From positions 1-64,000 of IMG/VR virus record IMGVR_UViG_3300046000_004279: DNA of 64,000 nt; one strand, given 5' to 3'. Origin of the DNA: a virus. Below, in pieces: positions 1 to 8,116 of the stretch. The position numbers and the translations under genes were made by a program. The notes under the pieces were generated by a model. That model was not told the origin of the DNA. It saw only the letters and a list, made by a program, of their open reading frames with translations, and made no database searches. How positions within the stretch are numbered: the first letter of the stretch is position 1; every line of letters begins with the position of its first letter.

Positions 1-1
1 T

Positions 2-454
2 AGTGCAGCAGGCGCTTTGGCAGGCTCCGTAATAGGTGCACTGTATGGTGCATTTGTCATTTATGCAGACTACATGAGTATGAAAGAAATCATACTGAAC
101 ATTGACGTTGCTGCAATTGATGCTAAGAATGAACTCATTGACACTAAACTAGAAGAAGCGATTTCGTACACCAAAGACATTAAGAACAGTCTAAAAGAAG
201 ATATCACTAGACTAGAAACGTCTGTTGATAGATCAGAGCAACGTGTTAAAGATGCTCAATCAAACATCGAATCTGGCATTGAGTCGATGACATCTGACAA
301 CAATCAGTTGCAGAAGGATGTTACTGAGTCTATCAGAGAAGTTGAATCCAATAACCGAACTGTTGAAAAAGATTTGAGAGCTGCGATGCGTCAGTTAGAG
401 ACTGATCTAAATCAAAAACTACAAGAGGCACTAAACAACCCTCTTTCAAAATAG
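2..454 (+). CDS. coiled-coil protein, 5' end outside window
   Basis: The frame is open from base 2, so the true start lies upstream. The visible 150 residues start with a Gly/Ala-rich hydrophobic stretch (about residues 1-22, likely the end of a membrane segment). They continue as a long charged coiled coil rich in Glu, Asp, Lys and Gln to near the C terminus. I do not recognise the family. It lies just before a wall hydrolase, so a membrane or virion role is possible, but this is inference only. Confidence 0.7.
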   Translation, partial: SAAGALAGSVIGALYGAFVIYADYMSMKEIILNIDVAAIDAKNELIDTKLEEAISYTKDIKNSLKEDITRLETSVDRSEQRVKDAQSNIESGIESMTSDNNQLQKDVTESIREVESNNRTVEKDLRAAMRQLETDLNQKLQEALNNPLSK

Positions 455-465
455 TAAATGTTTTG

Positions 466-903
466 ATGCGGATAGTTGTGCTCTTTATAATTTTACTATT
501 TGCATTTAGTACGCCATGCAAAGGTTCTACTAAACAAGACATCATATGTCTAGCCAAGAACATATACTTTGAAGCCAACAACCAATCATATGTTGGTCAA
601 CAAGCTGTTGCGTGGGTAACATTAAACAGAGTTTATAGTGGTGACTATCCAAATACCATTTGTGGTGTAGTTTTTCAGTACAAACAGTTTAGTTGGACGA
701 TTGATGGAAAGCATAGAAACCCTCGTAGTGTCAAGAAGTTTTCAGTAGCTTTGGCTGCAGCCATATCTGTCTATAATAACTATGGGCGAGTAAAAGATCC
801 GACTCAAGGTGCTACGATGTATCACACAGTGTACATAGTGCCCTATTGGCAGAAAGATTACAATCCCACAGTTATCATAGGCGATCACATATTCTTAAAA
901 TGA
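466..903 (+). CDS. SleB-type cell wall hydrolase with signal peptide
   Basis: About 145 residues. A hydrophobic N-terminal signal (residues 1-19) is followed by the cell-wall-hydrolase 2 (SleB) domain with the pattern CLAKNIYFEA, then AVAWVTLNRV and QFSW, with the conserved Glu in YFEA as the likely catalytic residue. Members cleave peptidoglycan. ATG 466 is preferred over TTG 463 just upstream. A paralogue sits at 1644-2186, and both flank a reverse-strand pair of membrane proteins, which together look like a lysis module. The signal peptide implies Sec export rather than holin-dependent release. Confidence 0.85.
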   Translation: MRIVVLFIILLFAFSTPCKGSTKQDIICLAKNIYFEANNQSYVGQQAVAWVTLNRVYSGDYPNTICGVVFQYKQFSWTIDGKHRNPRSVKKFSVALAAAISVYNNYGRVKDPTQGATMYHTVYIVPYWQKDYNPTVIIGDHIFLK

Positions 904-1179
904 TTACTCTTGATCTTTTTTCTTACGAGAAGATCCTTGACCACTCAACATAATACCAGACAGCGTACCTGTCAAGAATGTTGCGATTGGTTGAATTAAT
1001 TCAAAGAACTTCATGTCGTTTGGTGAGACAGACATTGGTTGTGTCACGTGAATAAGTGAATATAGAACAGCAAAGATTGTTCCAGTGAGAGTGAATGCAA
1101 GACATACCCCAACGATAAAACGCAGCTTCGCATTAAGCTCTTCTACGATATCTCTTGGTTCAGTTGGTTGTTCGCTCAT
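904..1179 (-). CDS. small two-helix membrane protein, holin-like
   Basis: 91 residues on the reverse strand with two predicted membrane segments (about residues 22-43 and 62-80), a charged N terminus and a basic GSSRKKK tail. Size and topology resemble class II holins, but I recognise no specific family. Its start overlaps the end of the upstream gene at 1176-1499 by 4 bases (ATGA type), so the two are co-transcribed from the reverse-strand late promoter near 1540. Placement between two exported wall hydrolases supports a lysis role by context only. Confidence 0.65.
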   Translation of the reverse strand: MSEQPTEPRDIVEELNAKLRFIVGVCLAFTLTGTIFAVLYSLIHVTQPMSVSPNDMKFFELIQPIATFLTGTLSGIMLSGQGSSRKKKDQE

Positions 1180-1499
1180 GGGGTTCCTCCTTGGGTTTCA
1201 ATATCAGTTAATATTTGGTCAATTGGTTCCTCAGCGACAGCTTCTGACTGTGGCTCTGGATTCAAGATTTCAGGTGCTGTTTCCAACACTTGTGCTGCAG
1301 CTTCGCCGTCATACACTAGGTCCTTTGTGCATACCCCTGCAGCTTCACACATTGGTGGCTGGCAGATTGGGTTTTCCCAATTAGCTGGGTCTTGGCACTC
1401 ATAACGATAAGTGTCTTCAGAAGCGAAGACGAATACTATTCCAAGGAGTAGAGCGACAACAGGAAGATACAGGTACATTTTTAAAACGATCTGTTTCAT
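1176..1499 (-). CDS. membrane-anchored small protein with four cysteines
   Basis: 107 residues. One N-terminal membrane helix or uncleaved signal (residues 8-26) precedes an exported segment with cysteines spaced like two disulphides (YECQDP, ICQPPMC, VCTKD) and an acidic Ala/Glu-rich tail. No family recognised. It is the first gene of a two-gene reverse-strand unit that begins about 40 bases from a TATAAATA box read on the minus strand. A periplasmic lysis accessory or regulator is plausible but unproven. Confidence 0.6.
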   Translation of the reverse strand: MKQIVLKMYLYLPVVALLLGIVFVFASEDTYRYECQDPANWENPICQPPMCEAAGVCTKDLVYDGEAAAQVLETAPEILNPEPQSEAVAEEPIDQILTDIETQGGTP

Positions 1500-1539
1500 A
1501 CATTACCTACTTTCTGTTATGTAAACCATGTTTACGCGG

Positions 1540-1547
1540 TATTTATA
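1540..1547 (-). promoter_or_regulatory. T4-like late promoter (minus strand)
   Basis: TATAAATA on the minus strand, about 40 bases before the start of the 1499-1176 gene. This is the gp55-type late -10 box of T4-like phages. It sits back to back with the plus-strand copy at 1606. Confidence 0.65.
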
Positions 1548-1605
1548 ATTGCGCGATCTTCCGCGCATGGTGCCTTTTGTAGTTGACTTGTTGTTTAGGC
1601 TATGG

Positions 1606-1613
1606 TATAAATA
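1606..1613 (+). promoter_or_regulatory. T4-like late promoter
   Basis: Exact TATAAATA 30 bases before the second SleB-type hydrolase (1644). Together with the minus-strand box at 1540 it makes a divergent late promoter region; the 1500-1643 gap holds nothing else recognisable. Confidence 0.7.
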
Positions 1614-1643
1614 AGTCACCTGTAACAACAAACGGAAACAGTA

Positions 1644-2186
1644 ATGAAACTTGGCACAAAGATTGGCTTGATCGGCAGTATTGCTGTGATTGCCTCAATG
1701 ATCGCTATAGGAGTAGATTCCGCTGATGCAAGAAGCAACTTCGATCAAATCGTTATTAGTAATACTGAAGTTGATAGACTACAATACATTGAAATTAGTA
1801 AACAAATTAACTGCCTTGCTGAAAACATTTACTTTGAAGCAAGAGGAGAGTCGAACCTTGGCCAAATGGCTGTAGCATGGGTCACTCTCAATCGCGTACA
1901 AGATCCCAATTTTCCTAACACCATATGTGAAGTGGTGTGGGAAGATGGTCAGTTTAGCTGGACGCAAGATGGTAAATCTGATGCCATAACTGACCAAATA
2001 GCTTGGGTGGATGCTCTAACAACCGCATGGTTAGTGTACAACACCCAAGATCGTCAATTTGACCCTACAGATGGTGCAACAATGTTTCATGCTACTTACG
2101 TTAAACCAAAATGGCGTAAAGAGTATGATCAAACCAGTCGAATTGACAACCATGTGTTTTACAAAAACTTCGTAAAACCTTCATAA
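1644..2186 (+). CDS. SleB-type cell wall hydrolase, possible SAR-type export signal
   Basis: 180 residues, paralogous to 466-903 (shared CLAENIYFEARGES, AVAWVTLNRV, QFSWTQDGK and GATMFHATYVKP). The N-terminal hydrophobic segment (residues 8-24) is rich in Gly, Ala, Ser and Ile, like signal-arrest-release endolysins, and is followed by a linker before the domain. Likely a peptidoglycan hydrolase active in the periplasm. It starts 30 bases after an exact late promoter box, fitting a late lysis gene. Two related hydrolases in one phage may have different timing or targets. Confidence 0.85.
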   Translation: MKLGTKIGLIGSIAVIASMIAIGVDSADARSNFDQIVISNTEVDRLQYIEISKQINCLAENIYFEARGESNLGQMAVAWVTLNRVQDPNFPNTICEVVWEDGQFSWTQDGKSDAITDQIAWVDALTTAWLVYNTQDRQFDPTDGATMFHATYVKPKWRKEYDQTSRIDNHVFYKNFVKPS

Positions 2187-2270
2187 AAACGTTAACACAT
2201 TTTTACAATTTAACTCATAAATATCCCCGAAGCAATGGGGCTTCAAACATATACACATTAAGGAAATCTA

Positions 2271-3260
2271 ATGAAACTTACACTAGCCGTTCTCGCGACT
2301 ATTCTTGCTATGCCTACTTTTGCGTATGCTGAAAATAATATCCACATCACTGGATCCTCAACCGTACTACCATTCTCAACTATTGCGGCTGAATATTTTG
2401 GTGAAAATTCAGGGTTTGAAACTCCTATTGTTGAAGGTGGCGGCACTGGTGCTGGCATCTCTAAATTCTGTGAAAGCGCTGATGAAAATTCAGTTGACAT
2501 TACGGGCGCTTCACGTAAGATGAAGTCCAGTGAATTGTCACTATGCCGTACAAATGGCGTAAACGATGTACTAGAAGTTCGTATTGGATACGATGGTATC
2601 GTATTTGCATCTGATGCCAATGGCCCAGAGTTTGCCTTTACTCCATCCGATTGGTTCAACGCACTTGCTGCTGAGGTTGAAGTTAATGGTAAACTTGTTC
2701 CAAACCCATACACTAAATGGTCAGAAGTGGATCCAAAACTTCCTGATCAGGAGATCATGGTATTCGTCCCGGGTACCAAGCACGGCACACGTGAAGTGTT
2801 TGACCTAAAGGTTATCACTGTGGGTTGTACTGTGTTCAAAACAGACAAACTGTTCAAAGCTCGTGACGGCAAGGCGGATGGCTGCACAGCACTTCGTCAA
2901 GATGGTCGTGCTGTAGAAATTGATGGAGACTACACCGAAACACTACAACGTCTTCAAGCTAACCCAGAAGCGGTTGGTGTGTTTGGTCTTTCGTTCTATG
3001 AGAACAACACAGATAAACTACGTGTAGCTACTTTCCAAGGCGTAGTTCCTACAAGAGAAACTATCGCTTCTGGCAAATACAGAGTATCACGCCCATTGTT
3101 CATCTACGTTAAGACACAACACTATGGTTCAACTACTGGTCTAAAAGAGTTCGCACAGTACATGGTATCTGACGAATTGGCTGGACCTGATGGTATCATG
3201 GTTGAAGCGGGTCTTGTTGCTGATCCTAAGCTAGCAGAGACGCAAGCTAAAGTTCAGTAA
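2271..3260 (+). CDS. pstS: PstS-like periplasmic phosphate-binding protein
   Basis: 329 residues with a Sec signal (cleavage near AYA-EN, residue 20) and the phosphate-ABC-transporter binding-protein fold: the N-terminal IHITGSSTVLPFS is the typical phosphate-binding GSST motif, followed by EGGGTGAGI and DITGASRKMK. Host PstS delivers phosphate to PstCAB. Phage copies are known in marine T4-like phages and are thought to raise phosphate uptake. No Pho box is evident upstream; instead a CATAAATA box (2216) and a small hairpin precede it, suggesting late expression. A terminator follows. Confidence 0.9.
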   Translation: MKLTLAVLATILAMPTFAYAENNIHITGSSTVLPFSTIAAEYFGENSGFETPIVEGGGTGAGISKFCESADENSVDITGASRKMKSSELSLCRTNGVNDVLEVRIGYDGIVFASDANGPEFAFTPSDWFNALAAEVEVNGKLVPNPYTKWSEVDPKLPDQEIMVFVPGTKHGTREVFDLKVITVGCTVFKTDKLFKARDGKADGCTALRQDGRAVEIDGDYTETLQRLQANPEAVGVFGLSFYENNTDKLRVATFQGVVPTRETIASGKYRVSRPLFIYVKTQHYGSTTGLKEFAQYMVSDELAGPDGIMVEAGLVADPKLAETQAKVQ

Positions 3261-3285
3261 TCGATAATAACAGACACCTAAATAG

Positions 3286-3315
3286 AAAAGGAGAGGGGGA
3301 GACCTTTCTCCTTTT
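3286..3315 (+). terminator. terminator hairpin after pstS
   Basis: AAAAGGAGA pairs with TCTCCTTTT across a 12-base loop, 25 bases after the pstS stop codon. Confidence 0.6.
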
Positions 3316-3339
3316 CGCATTAACAATTGAGTATGATTT

Positions 3340-5232
3340 ATGAACAATGATATGTTGGTGTTGCAAACCCTTGCACCAAAAGTTATAAACAAATCTCCAC
3401 GTAATTTTATTGAGCCTGTAACTGTAGAATACAGCGCCACAAGAAAAACTAAAATAACCTTTGCGTTATTTGGATCTTGGTCAATCCAAATGCCGCCATA
3501 CGGGCTGGCAAGGTTGGTGGCATTAACAAGAGCATCAGGATACAACACCCAAGTTTATGATTTTAATGTACAGTCGTACTACGATCTAAAAGCAGAAGAT
3601 CCAGAACTCGCTGGCGCCTATGAAGTCGCGAACTATTGGTGGTGGGAAGAACCATACTATTCACAAAAGATATTTCCAGTATATCAACACTTGTTGCAAG
3701 AATACGTTGATAAGATCCTTGAAGGTGAACCTGACATTGTTGGGCTTAGTGTTTACTACACAAACATTCTATCAACCACTTGGGTAGTCAATGAGATCAA
3801 AAGAAGAAGCCCTCAAACCACTATTATATTTGGCGGGCCACAATGTAATGAAGGTCACTTTGAAAAACCAGATAACGTCGATTACTATTTTATGGGTGAG
3901 AGTGAGCAAACCATACTAGACTTTCTCAACAATTGGGAGAATGGTATAAAACCAGATGCCCCCAAAGTCGGCATGTTGTTTGGTAAAGTTCGTGTGGATA
4001 TTGACAGTTTACCGCTTCCTGATTATTCAAGCTTTAGTCTATACAAATATACACTGCCTAACTCCATATGCACCGAACTAAGTAGGGGATGTGTTGCAAG
4101 GTGTACATACTGTAGTGAGGTGTGGTATTGGAAATTTAGAGACAGAGATGCAATAGCTATTGTTGATGAATTGGAATATCAAGTAAAAAAATACAACTTA
4201 AATTTTGTATTCTTTGTTGATAGTTTGGTCAATGGTAACGTCAACGGATTAAAAAGATTCTGTGAAGAACTGATTGACAGAAAATTGAATATTCATTGGT
4301 GGGCATATGCTCGTATCGATGGTAGAATGGATTTAGATTTCTACAAGTTGTTAAAAAAATCTGGATGTATTGGTCTTAACTACGGTGTTGAGTCTGGCAG
4401 TGATAAAGTTCTTATGGCGATCAACAAAAAGAACACTGTTGTTGAAATCAATCAAAACCTTATCGATAGTCAAATTGCTGGCATGAATGCAACCGTGTGT
4501 TGGGTGATTGGTGCGCCTGGCGAAGACATCGAAGCTATGAACCATAGTTTCAACTGTGTTTGGAATCACAGAACGCGGATCTTTGCAATCAGTCCAGGTC
4601 CTGGTCTTGGTGACAATATTGGATCCGCATACGATGATCGAAAAAAGTACAATATGAACGAACGAGATCAGTACTGGCTTAAGGGTTGGTATACGTTAGA
4701 TTTTACAAACACTAGATTGCACAGATATATTCGAATCAAGTTGATGCATATTTGGTTAGACTTGTGCAACACGTTTGATGGGTCTATAATCAACTCACAC
4801 ACTGTGGGGGACATAAAAAAACACTACACTGTTAAATTTGATGACAATATTCCTCGTGAAAATGTTCAGTATGAGAATTTTGATTACAACATCATTGAAT
4901 CTGGTTTTGGCGTGTTTGCTGATACATCAATGAATGAAGTGTTTGGTTTTCTGCGAATGTTGTGGAGAACAAAAGGAGCATACGAGATTAACATCAAGTT
5001 TAACCCAGATCTTGATTATAAGTCCTTTGCGTTTTGTATTGATCCACCGTTTCAAACATATGTTGCAGATATCAACTTTAAGATTGATGCACATGGTAAC
5101 TATACTGTCAACAACATGTACAGCTTTGAGAACCTAGACAGACTGTCTTTTATTGGTGACAAAGACTATCAGTACACATATAAATCATCTGGTACATGGT
5201 GTGATCCAAAAGGCACAGTTGAGAAAGTTTAG
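3340..5232 (+). CDS. B12-binding-type radical SAM enzyme
   Basis: 630 residues. The N-terminal part (about 35-195) resembles a cobalamin-binding domain of class B radical SAM methylases/cyclases (IQMPPYGLARLVALTRASGY start, GLSVYYTNI, IFGGPQCNE), although a clear DxHxxG is not seen. The radical SAM core has the cluster motif in SRGCVARCTYCSEVW (CxxxCxxC, about residue 250) and a GVESGS segment near residue 350. The C-terminal 200 residues are unassigned. The substrate is unknown. It stands alone between pstS and the tmRNA and adds a sixth radical SAM protein to the five at 53-59 kb. Confidence 0.85.
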   Translation: MNNDMLVLQTLAPKVINKSPRNFIEPVTVEYSATRKTKITFALFGSWSIQMPPYGLARLVALTRASGYNTQVYDFNVQSYYDLKAEDPELAGAYEVANYWWWEEPYYSQKIFPVYQHLLQEYVDKILEGEPDIVGLSVYYTNILSTTWVVNEIKRRSPQTTIIFGGPQCNEGHFEKPDNVDYYFMGESEQTILDFLNNWENGIKPDAPKVGMLFGKVRVDIDSLPLPDYSSFSLYKYTLPNSICTELSRGCVARCTYCSEVWYWKFRDRDAIAIVDELEYQVKKYNLNFVFFVDSLVNGNVNGLKRFCEELIDRKLNIHWWAYARIDGRMDLDFYKLLKKSGCIGLNYGVESGSDKVLMAINKKNTVVEINQNLIDSQIAGMNATVCWVIGAPGEDIEAMNHSFNCVWNHRTRIFAISPGPGLGDNIGSAYDDRKKYNMNERDQYWLKGWYTLDFTNTRLHRYIRIKLMHIWLDLCNTFDGSIINSHTVGDIKKHYTVKFDDNIPRENVQYENFDYNIIESGFGVFADTSMNEVFGFLRMLWRTKGAYEINIKFNPDLDYKSFAFCIDPPFQTYVADINFKIDAHGNYTVNNMYSFENLDRLSFIGDKDYQYTYKSSGTWCDPKGTVEKV

Positions 5233-5241
5233 AAATAGATA

Positions 5242-5270
5242 TTGACACAATTGAGTTTTTCGTTTACTAT
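5242..5270 (+). promoter_or_regulatory. sigma70-like promoter of the tmRNA
   Basis: TTGACA (5242-5247), 17-base spacer, TACTAT (5265-5270). The predicted start (about 5277) lies just before the tmRNA acceptor piece. Confidence 0.75.
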
Positions 5271-5276
5271 ATAAAT

Positions 5277-5588
5277 TGTAAACGTTGAAGCAACGTGGAC
5301 ACATTCTGGACTCGGGGGCGGTACCCGACGACTCCACCACAGATACACAGGCCGCAACAGGTTTTGATGGGCTCTTATGAGCAAAGTAGCGTGAAAGTCG
5401 TTACACTGTGTATCTTTGCTGGGGTCGAAATAGGATCGACAGGTGTGAAGATGACGTGGAGTTTACCGGATGGCCTCGTATCGGCCGCTAAACTAAATGC
5501 AAACGATAATTTTGCTCCTCAGGCTTACGCACTAGCTGCATAAGCACTTGGGTATGGTTCCACCTAGAAACAGAACGGGCCGCTAAAC
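5277..5588 (+). ncRNA. ssrA: circularly permuted (two-piece) tmRNA
   Basis: tmRNA rescues stalled ribosomes and tags the peptide for proteolysis. The acceptor piece comes first: T arm CTCGGGGGCGGTACCCGA, then GACTCC and CCA ending at 5339. The coding piece starts at GGGGTC (5421); GGGGTC pairs with GACTCC to rebuild the acceptor stem. The intervening segment is closed by a perfect 10-base stem, AGATACACAG (5341-5350) with CTGTGTATCT (5406-5415). The tag frame starts at GCA 5499 and ends at TAA 5541: ANDNFAPQAYALAA, an alphaproteobacterial-type tag. The 3' end is set approximately. This permuted order is the form known from alphaproteobacteria. Confidence 0.92.
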
Positions 5589-5614
5589 ATGTTTAACAAA
5601 ATAGGACTACTCTA

Positions 5615-6010
5615 ATGAAAACTTTTCTTATGACCGCTGCTGCTGTTCTCGCTCTTTCTGCTGGATCAGCTTCCGCTCTTGATTTTGGCACTACTGGTGT
5701 TGCTTTGAACACTGAAGTGACCAGCGAGTACAACATCGACACCGCGCTGTTCACTGTTGTATCGACTCCAGAGCTTGCTTACTCTCCAATCGAAAGTCTT
5801 GGTCTGTATGTCAACACTGATCTAACCCTCTATGATGGTACTGATGTAATGGTGTTTGACGAGAGTGCTTTCACAGGATTGACTGTTGGTGCTACTTACG
5901 TTCCAAACCTCAGCCTAGGCAAGACTTCTGTCGAGCTTTACATCGAGTCAACTTTCGATGCAGATCTTCTACGTACAGATGCAGTTCTTGGTGCTACTCT
6001 TAGCTTCTGA
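5615..6010 (+). CDS. small secreted beta-barrel-like outer membrane protein
   Basis: 131 residues with a clear Sec signal (cleavage after ASA, residue 22). The mature part has alternating polar/hydrophobic strands (VALNTEVTSEYN, GLYVNTDLTLYD, SVELYIESTFD) and ends in a terminal Phe (LGATLSF), the usual C-terminal signature of outer-membrane barrels. About 110 residues would allow roughly eight strands at most. It resembles fragments of alphaproteobacterial porin-family proteins. It follows the tmRNA directly and is closed by a strong terminator. Role unknown; alteration of the host outer surface is one possibility. Confidence 0.6.
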   Translation: MKTFLMTAAAVLALSAGSASALDFGTTGVALNTEVTSEYNIDTALFTVVSTPELAYSPIESLGLYVNTDLTLYDGTDVMVFDESAFTGLTVGATYVPNLSLGKTSVELYIESTFDADLLRTDAVLGATLSF

Positions 6011-6018
6011 TATAAATA
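6011..6018 (+). promoter_or_regulatory. possible late promoter box
   Basis: Exact TATAAATA just after the barrel gene, but a terminator (6048) lies between it and the next gene (6090), so its activity is doubtful. Confidence 0.3.
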
Positions 6019-6047
6019 CTGTTCGGGTGGTCACGTAATAGACTCGT

Positions 6048-6077
6048 GCCGCGCCAAGGTTAGCGCGGCTTTTTTAT
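6048..6077 (+). terminator. rho-independent terminator
   Basis: GCCGCGC and GCGCGGC form a 7-bp GC stem with an 8-base loop, followed by seven T. Confidence 0.9.
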
Positions 6078-6089
6078 TGGAGAAACACA

Positions 6090-6386
6090 ATGCCAGTTTA
6101 TCTACACTACGATTCAATTTATACTGACTCTGCTGCATTTAATGCAAACGATATTACAGTTAATGATGTTACGCGTAAAATTTATTATAAGCATGTTGAT
6201 AATGGTAATATTATTAGTTGGAACAAGCAGGATTTTCCAGAAACTTTAACCAAAACCATTTCAATTGGTTATCGGGATAGTGATGCTTATGACAGCCACA
6301 TCAATGAAGTAAAATCAACAGTTGATACGGATACCGAGTTAAGTTACGTGACAAATACAAACTATAGGATGACAAACTCTATATAA
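6090..6386 (+). CDS. hypothetical protein
   Basis: 98 residues, mildly acidic, rich in Asp, Asn, Thr and Tyr, with no signal or membrane segment. SD-like GGAGAAAC lies 7 bases before ATG. No family recognised. It opens the accessory acyl/oxygenase island and lies directly after a terminator. Confidence 0.55.
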   Translation: MPVYLHYDSIYTDSAAFNANDITVNDVTRKIYYKHVDNGNIISWNKQDFPETLTKTISIGYRDSDAYDSHINEVKSTVDTDTELSYVTNTNYRMTNSI

Positions 6387-6412
6387 ATTACTATTGATTT
6401 ACAGGATATGTT

Positions 6413-7342
6413 ATGAAACACGAAATAGGTATGGACTATTCTGACATTTTGGCTACACGTAAAGGTAAAAGAGATTTACCATTTGTACTGAAATTAAAGA
6501 AGAAGATTGATATAGATGCAGCTAAAGAACAGCTTGATGTGTATCTCAATCAGTTAGCTGATGACAAGACATTCAAATATGATAAGGCTAGCACCGAGCA
6601 CAATTATGATCTTGTTAATACAAAGGGTGAGAACTTTGTTGCTAACTACGAAGACATTTACAAAACATACGCCAAGATAGGCTTTCAAAGTCTAACCGAT
6701 GATGCACTCCGCGTTGCTGCAAACATCAAGCGTAAGGTCGAAGAATACACGCCCTACGAGCGTGCTAAGGGGATGCGCCACACATCTAGTGCTAACTATC
6801 ACCCATACTATGATGAGCGCAACTATACCAAGCCTACAGAATTCTACGATGGTTACTTTGGCAAGTTTTTAGACAGCTTCAAAGATGAGGCTTGTCGCTC
6901 CGCTATTGTTACACTAGAGCCAAGTAAGTTTCTTTCTCCCCATTTTGACATTGGCCCAGAATATGTTTTGAGATTGCAAATTCCTCTGATTACTAATACC
7001 GCTGCTGTGATGGGGTTCCGCAAAGATGCTGACACGTGGCACGAATACCATCTACCTGCGGATGGTTCAATATACTGCGTCAATAGCGGTTGGGAACACT
7101 ATGCTGTTAACAATGGCTTTGATAATAGGTACAATCTGCGCGTTTGTCTCAATGGTCAGCTTGAGTTAGCAGATGCTGAAGAGGTTATTCCAACTCAAGT
7201 GTTTAGTCACGAGGTGTTCAGTATGCGCCCGGAAAGTGGTAGCTATTATGGAACAAATGATAACAACTTGATGGCAAGTGCATTAACAGAGCTCGGTATG
7301 AACTCTGAGCATTATACAAAATATGCAGCGGCTAAGGTGTAA
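6413..7342 (+). CDS. aspartyl/asparaginyl beta-hydroxylase-like 2OG oxygenase (A)
   Basis: 309 residues. The C-terminal half has the Asp/Asn beta-hydroxylase/LpxO pattern: SPHFDIG (HxD metal ligands, about residue 180), VLRLQIPLITN, then WEHYAVNNG (distal His) and NRYNLRVCL (Arg for 2-oxoglutarate). The N-terminal 130 residues are unassigned. The family includes LpxO, which hydroxylates lipid A acyl chains, and peptide hydroxylases. It is followed 3 bases later by a fatty-acid desaturase, so an acyl substrate is an attractive inference. It is one of four such proteins in the island. Confidence 0.7.
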   Translation: MKHEIGMDYSDILATRKGKRDLPFVLKLKKKIDIDAAKEQLDVYLNQLADDKTFKYDKASTEHNYDLVNTKGENFVANYEDIYKTYAKIGFQSLTDDALRVAANIKRKVEEYTPYERAKGMRHTSSANYHPYYDERNYTKPTEFYDGYFGKFLDSFKDEACRSAIVTLEPSKFLSPHFDIGPEYVLRLQIPLITNTAAVMGFRKDADTWHEYHLPADGSIYCVNSGWEHYAVNNGFDNRYNLRVCLNGQLELADAEEVIPTQVFSHEVFSMRPESGSYYGTNDNNLMASALTELGMNSEHYTKYAAAKV

Positions 7343-7345
7343 ATT

Positions 7346-8116
7346 ATGATATTTACAAATGAATATAAGATAAAGCTAATCTTGATTTTTAACCACATAG
7401 CTGTGGTTGTTGGACTATTTGTCGCCGACTACCATTGGTTAATATTATCACTTGTTGGATGGATCTTAATAAATCGAGTTGGTGGTGAAATTGGATTGCA
7501 CAGATATTTTTCACATGGAAGTTTTAAAACCTCTAAGTGGAAAGAAAAATTGCTGTTTATACTTGCAACATTTAACTGCGTAGGATCTCCTATGATGTGG
7601 GTCGGTATTCATCGTAAGCACCATGCAAATAGCGATAATGAAAAAGATCCCCATGGCAGTCAATCTATATTGAGAATATGGTCAACATTTTGGAAACCAT
7701 TTACTATTGAACCAAAGTATCTTGTTGATATGATGAGAAGCCCAACCCATAGATTTTTTCACAAACATTATTTTAAAATTCTCATTTTAAGTTATATTGC
7801 ACTGGGTCTAATTGCGTGGCAAATACCTGTATTTTTAATTAGCGCAAGTAGCTTAATAACTATACACAGTGCAGGATTAGTTAACTCTTTGTGTCACAAA
7901 TATGGGTATAGAAATTTCAAAACAAAAGATTTAAGCACAAACAATACATTTATAAACATACTAACTCTTGGTAGTGGTTTACATAACAACCATCACGCAG
8001 ATCCTATGAATTACTCTAACAAAGTAAAAAAATATGAGTTTGATTTTCCAGCATGGATTATCAAAAACTTTTTGATGCAAGGTACAAATAATGATAGTTC
8101 ACAGATCAACTCTTAA
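7346..8116 (+). CDS. membrane fatty-acid desaturase (1)
   Basis: 256 residues. The three His boxes of the acyl-CoA/acyl-lipid desaturase family are present: HRYFSH (about 51-56), HRKHH (90-94) and HNNHH (212-216), with four hydrophobic segments. Such di-iron membrane enzymes introduce a double bond, often delta-9, in fatty acyl chains. It overlaps the next gene by 26 bases. The region is more AT-rich than its surroundings, which may signal recent acquisition. A second, diverged desaturase lies on the opposite strand at 11509-10772. Confidence 0.9.
   Translation: MIFTNEYKIKLILIFNHIAVVVGLFVADYHWLILSLVGWILINRVGGEIGLHRYFSHGSFKTSKWKEKLLFILATFNCVGSPMMWVGIHRKHHANSDNEKDPHGSQSILRIWSTFWKPFTIEPKYLVDMMRSPTHRFFHKHYFKILILSYIALGLIAWQIPVFLISASSLITIHSAGLVNSLCHKYGYRNFKTKDLSTNNTFINILTLGSGLHNNHHADPMNYSNKVKKYEFDFPAWIIKNFLMQGTNNDSSQINS

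Noticed and set aside
5295-5543. 82-residue ORF across the tmRNA
   Set aside because: It is the tmRNA read as protein; only its last 14 codons (the tag) are translated.
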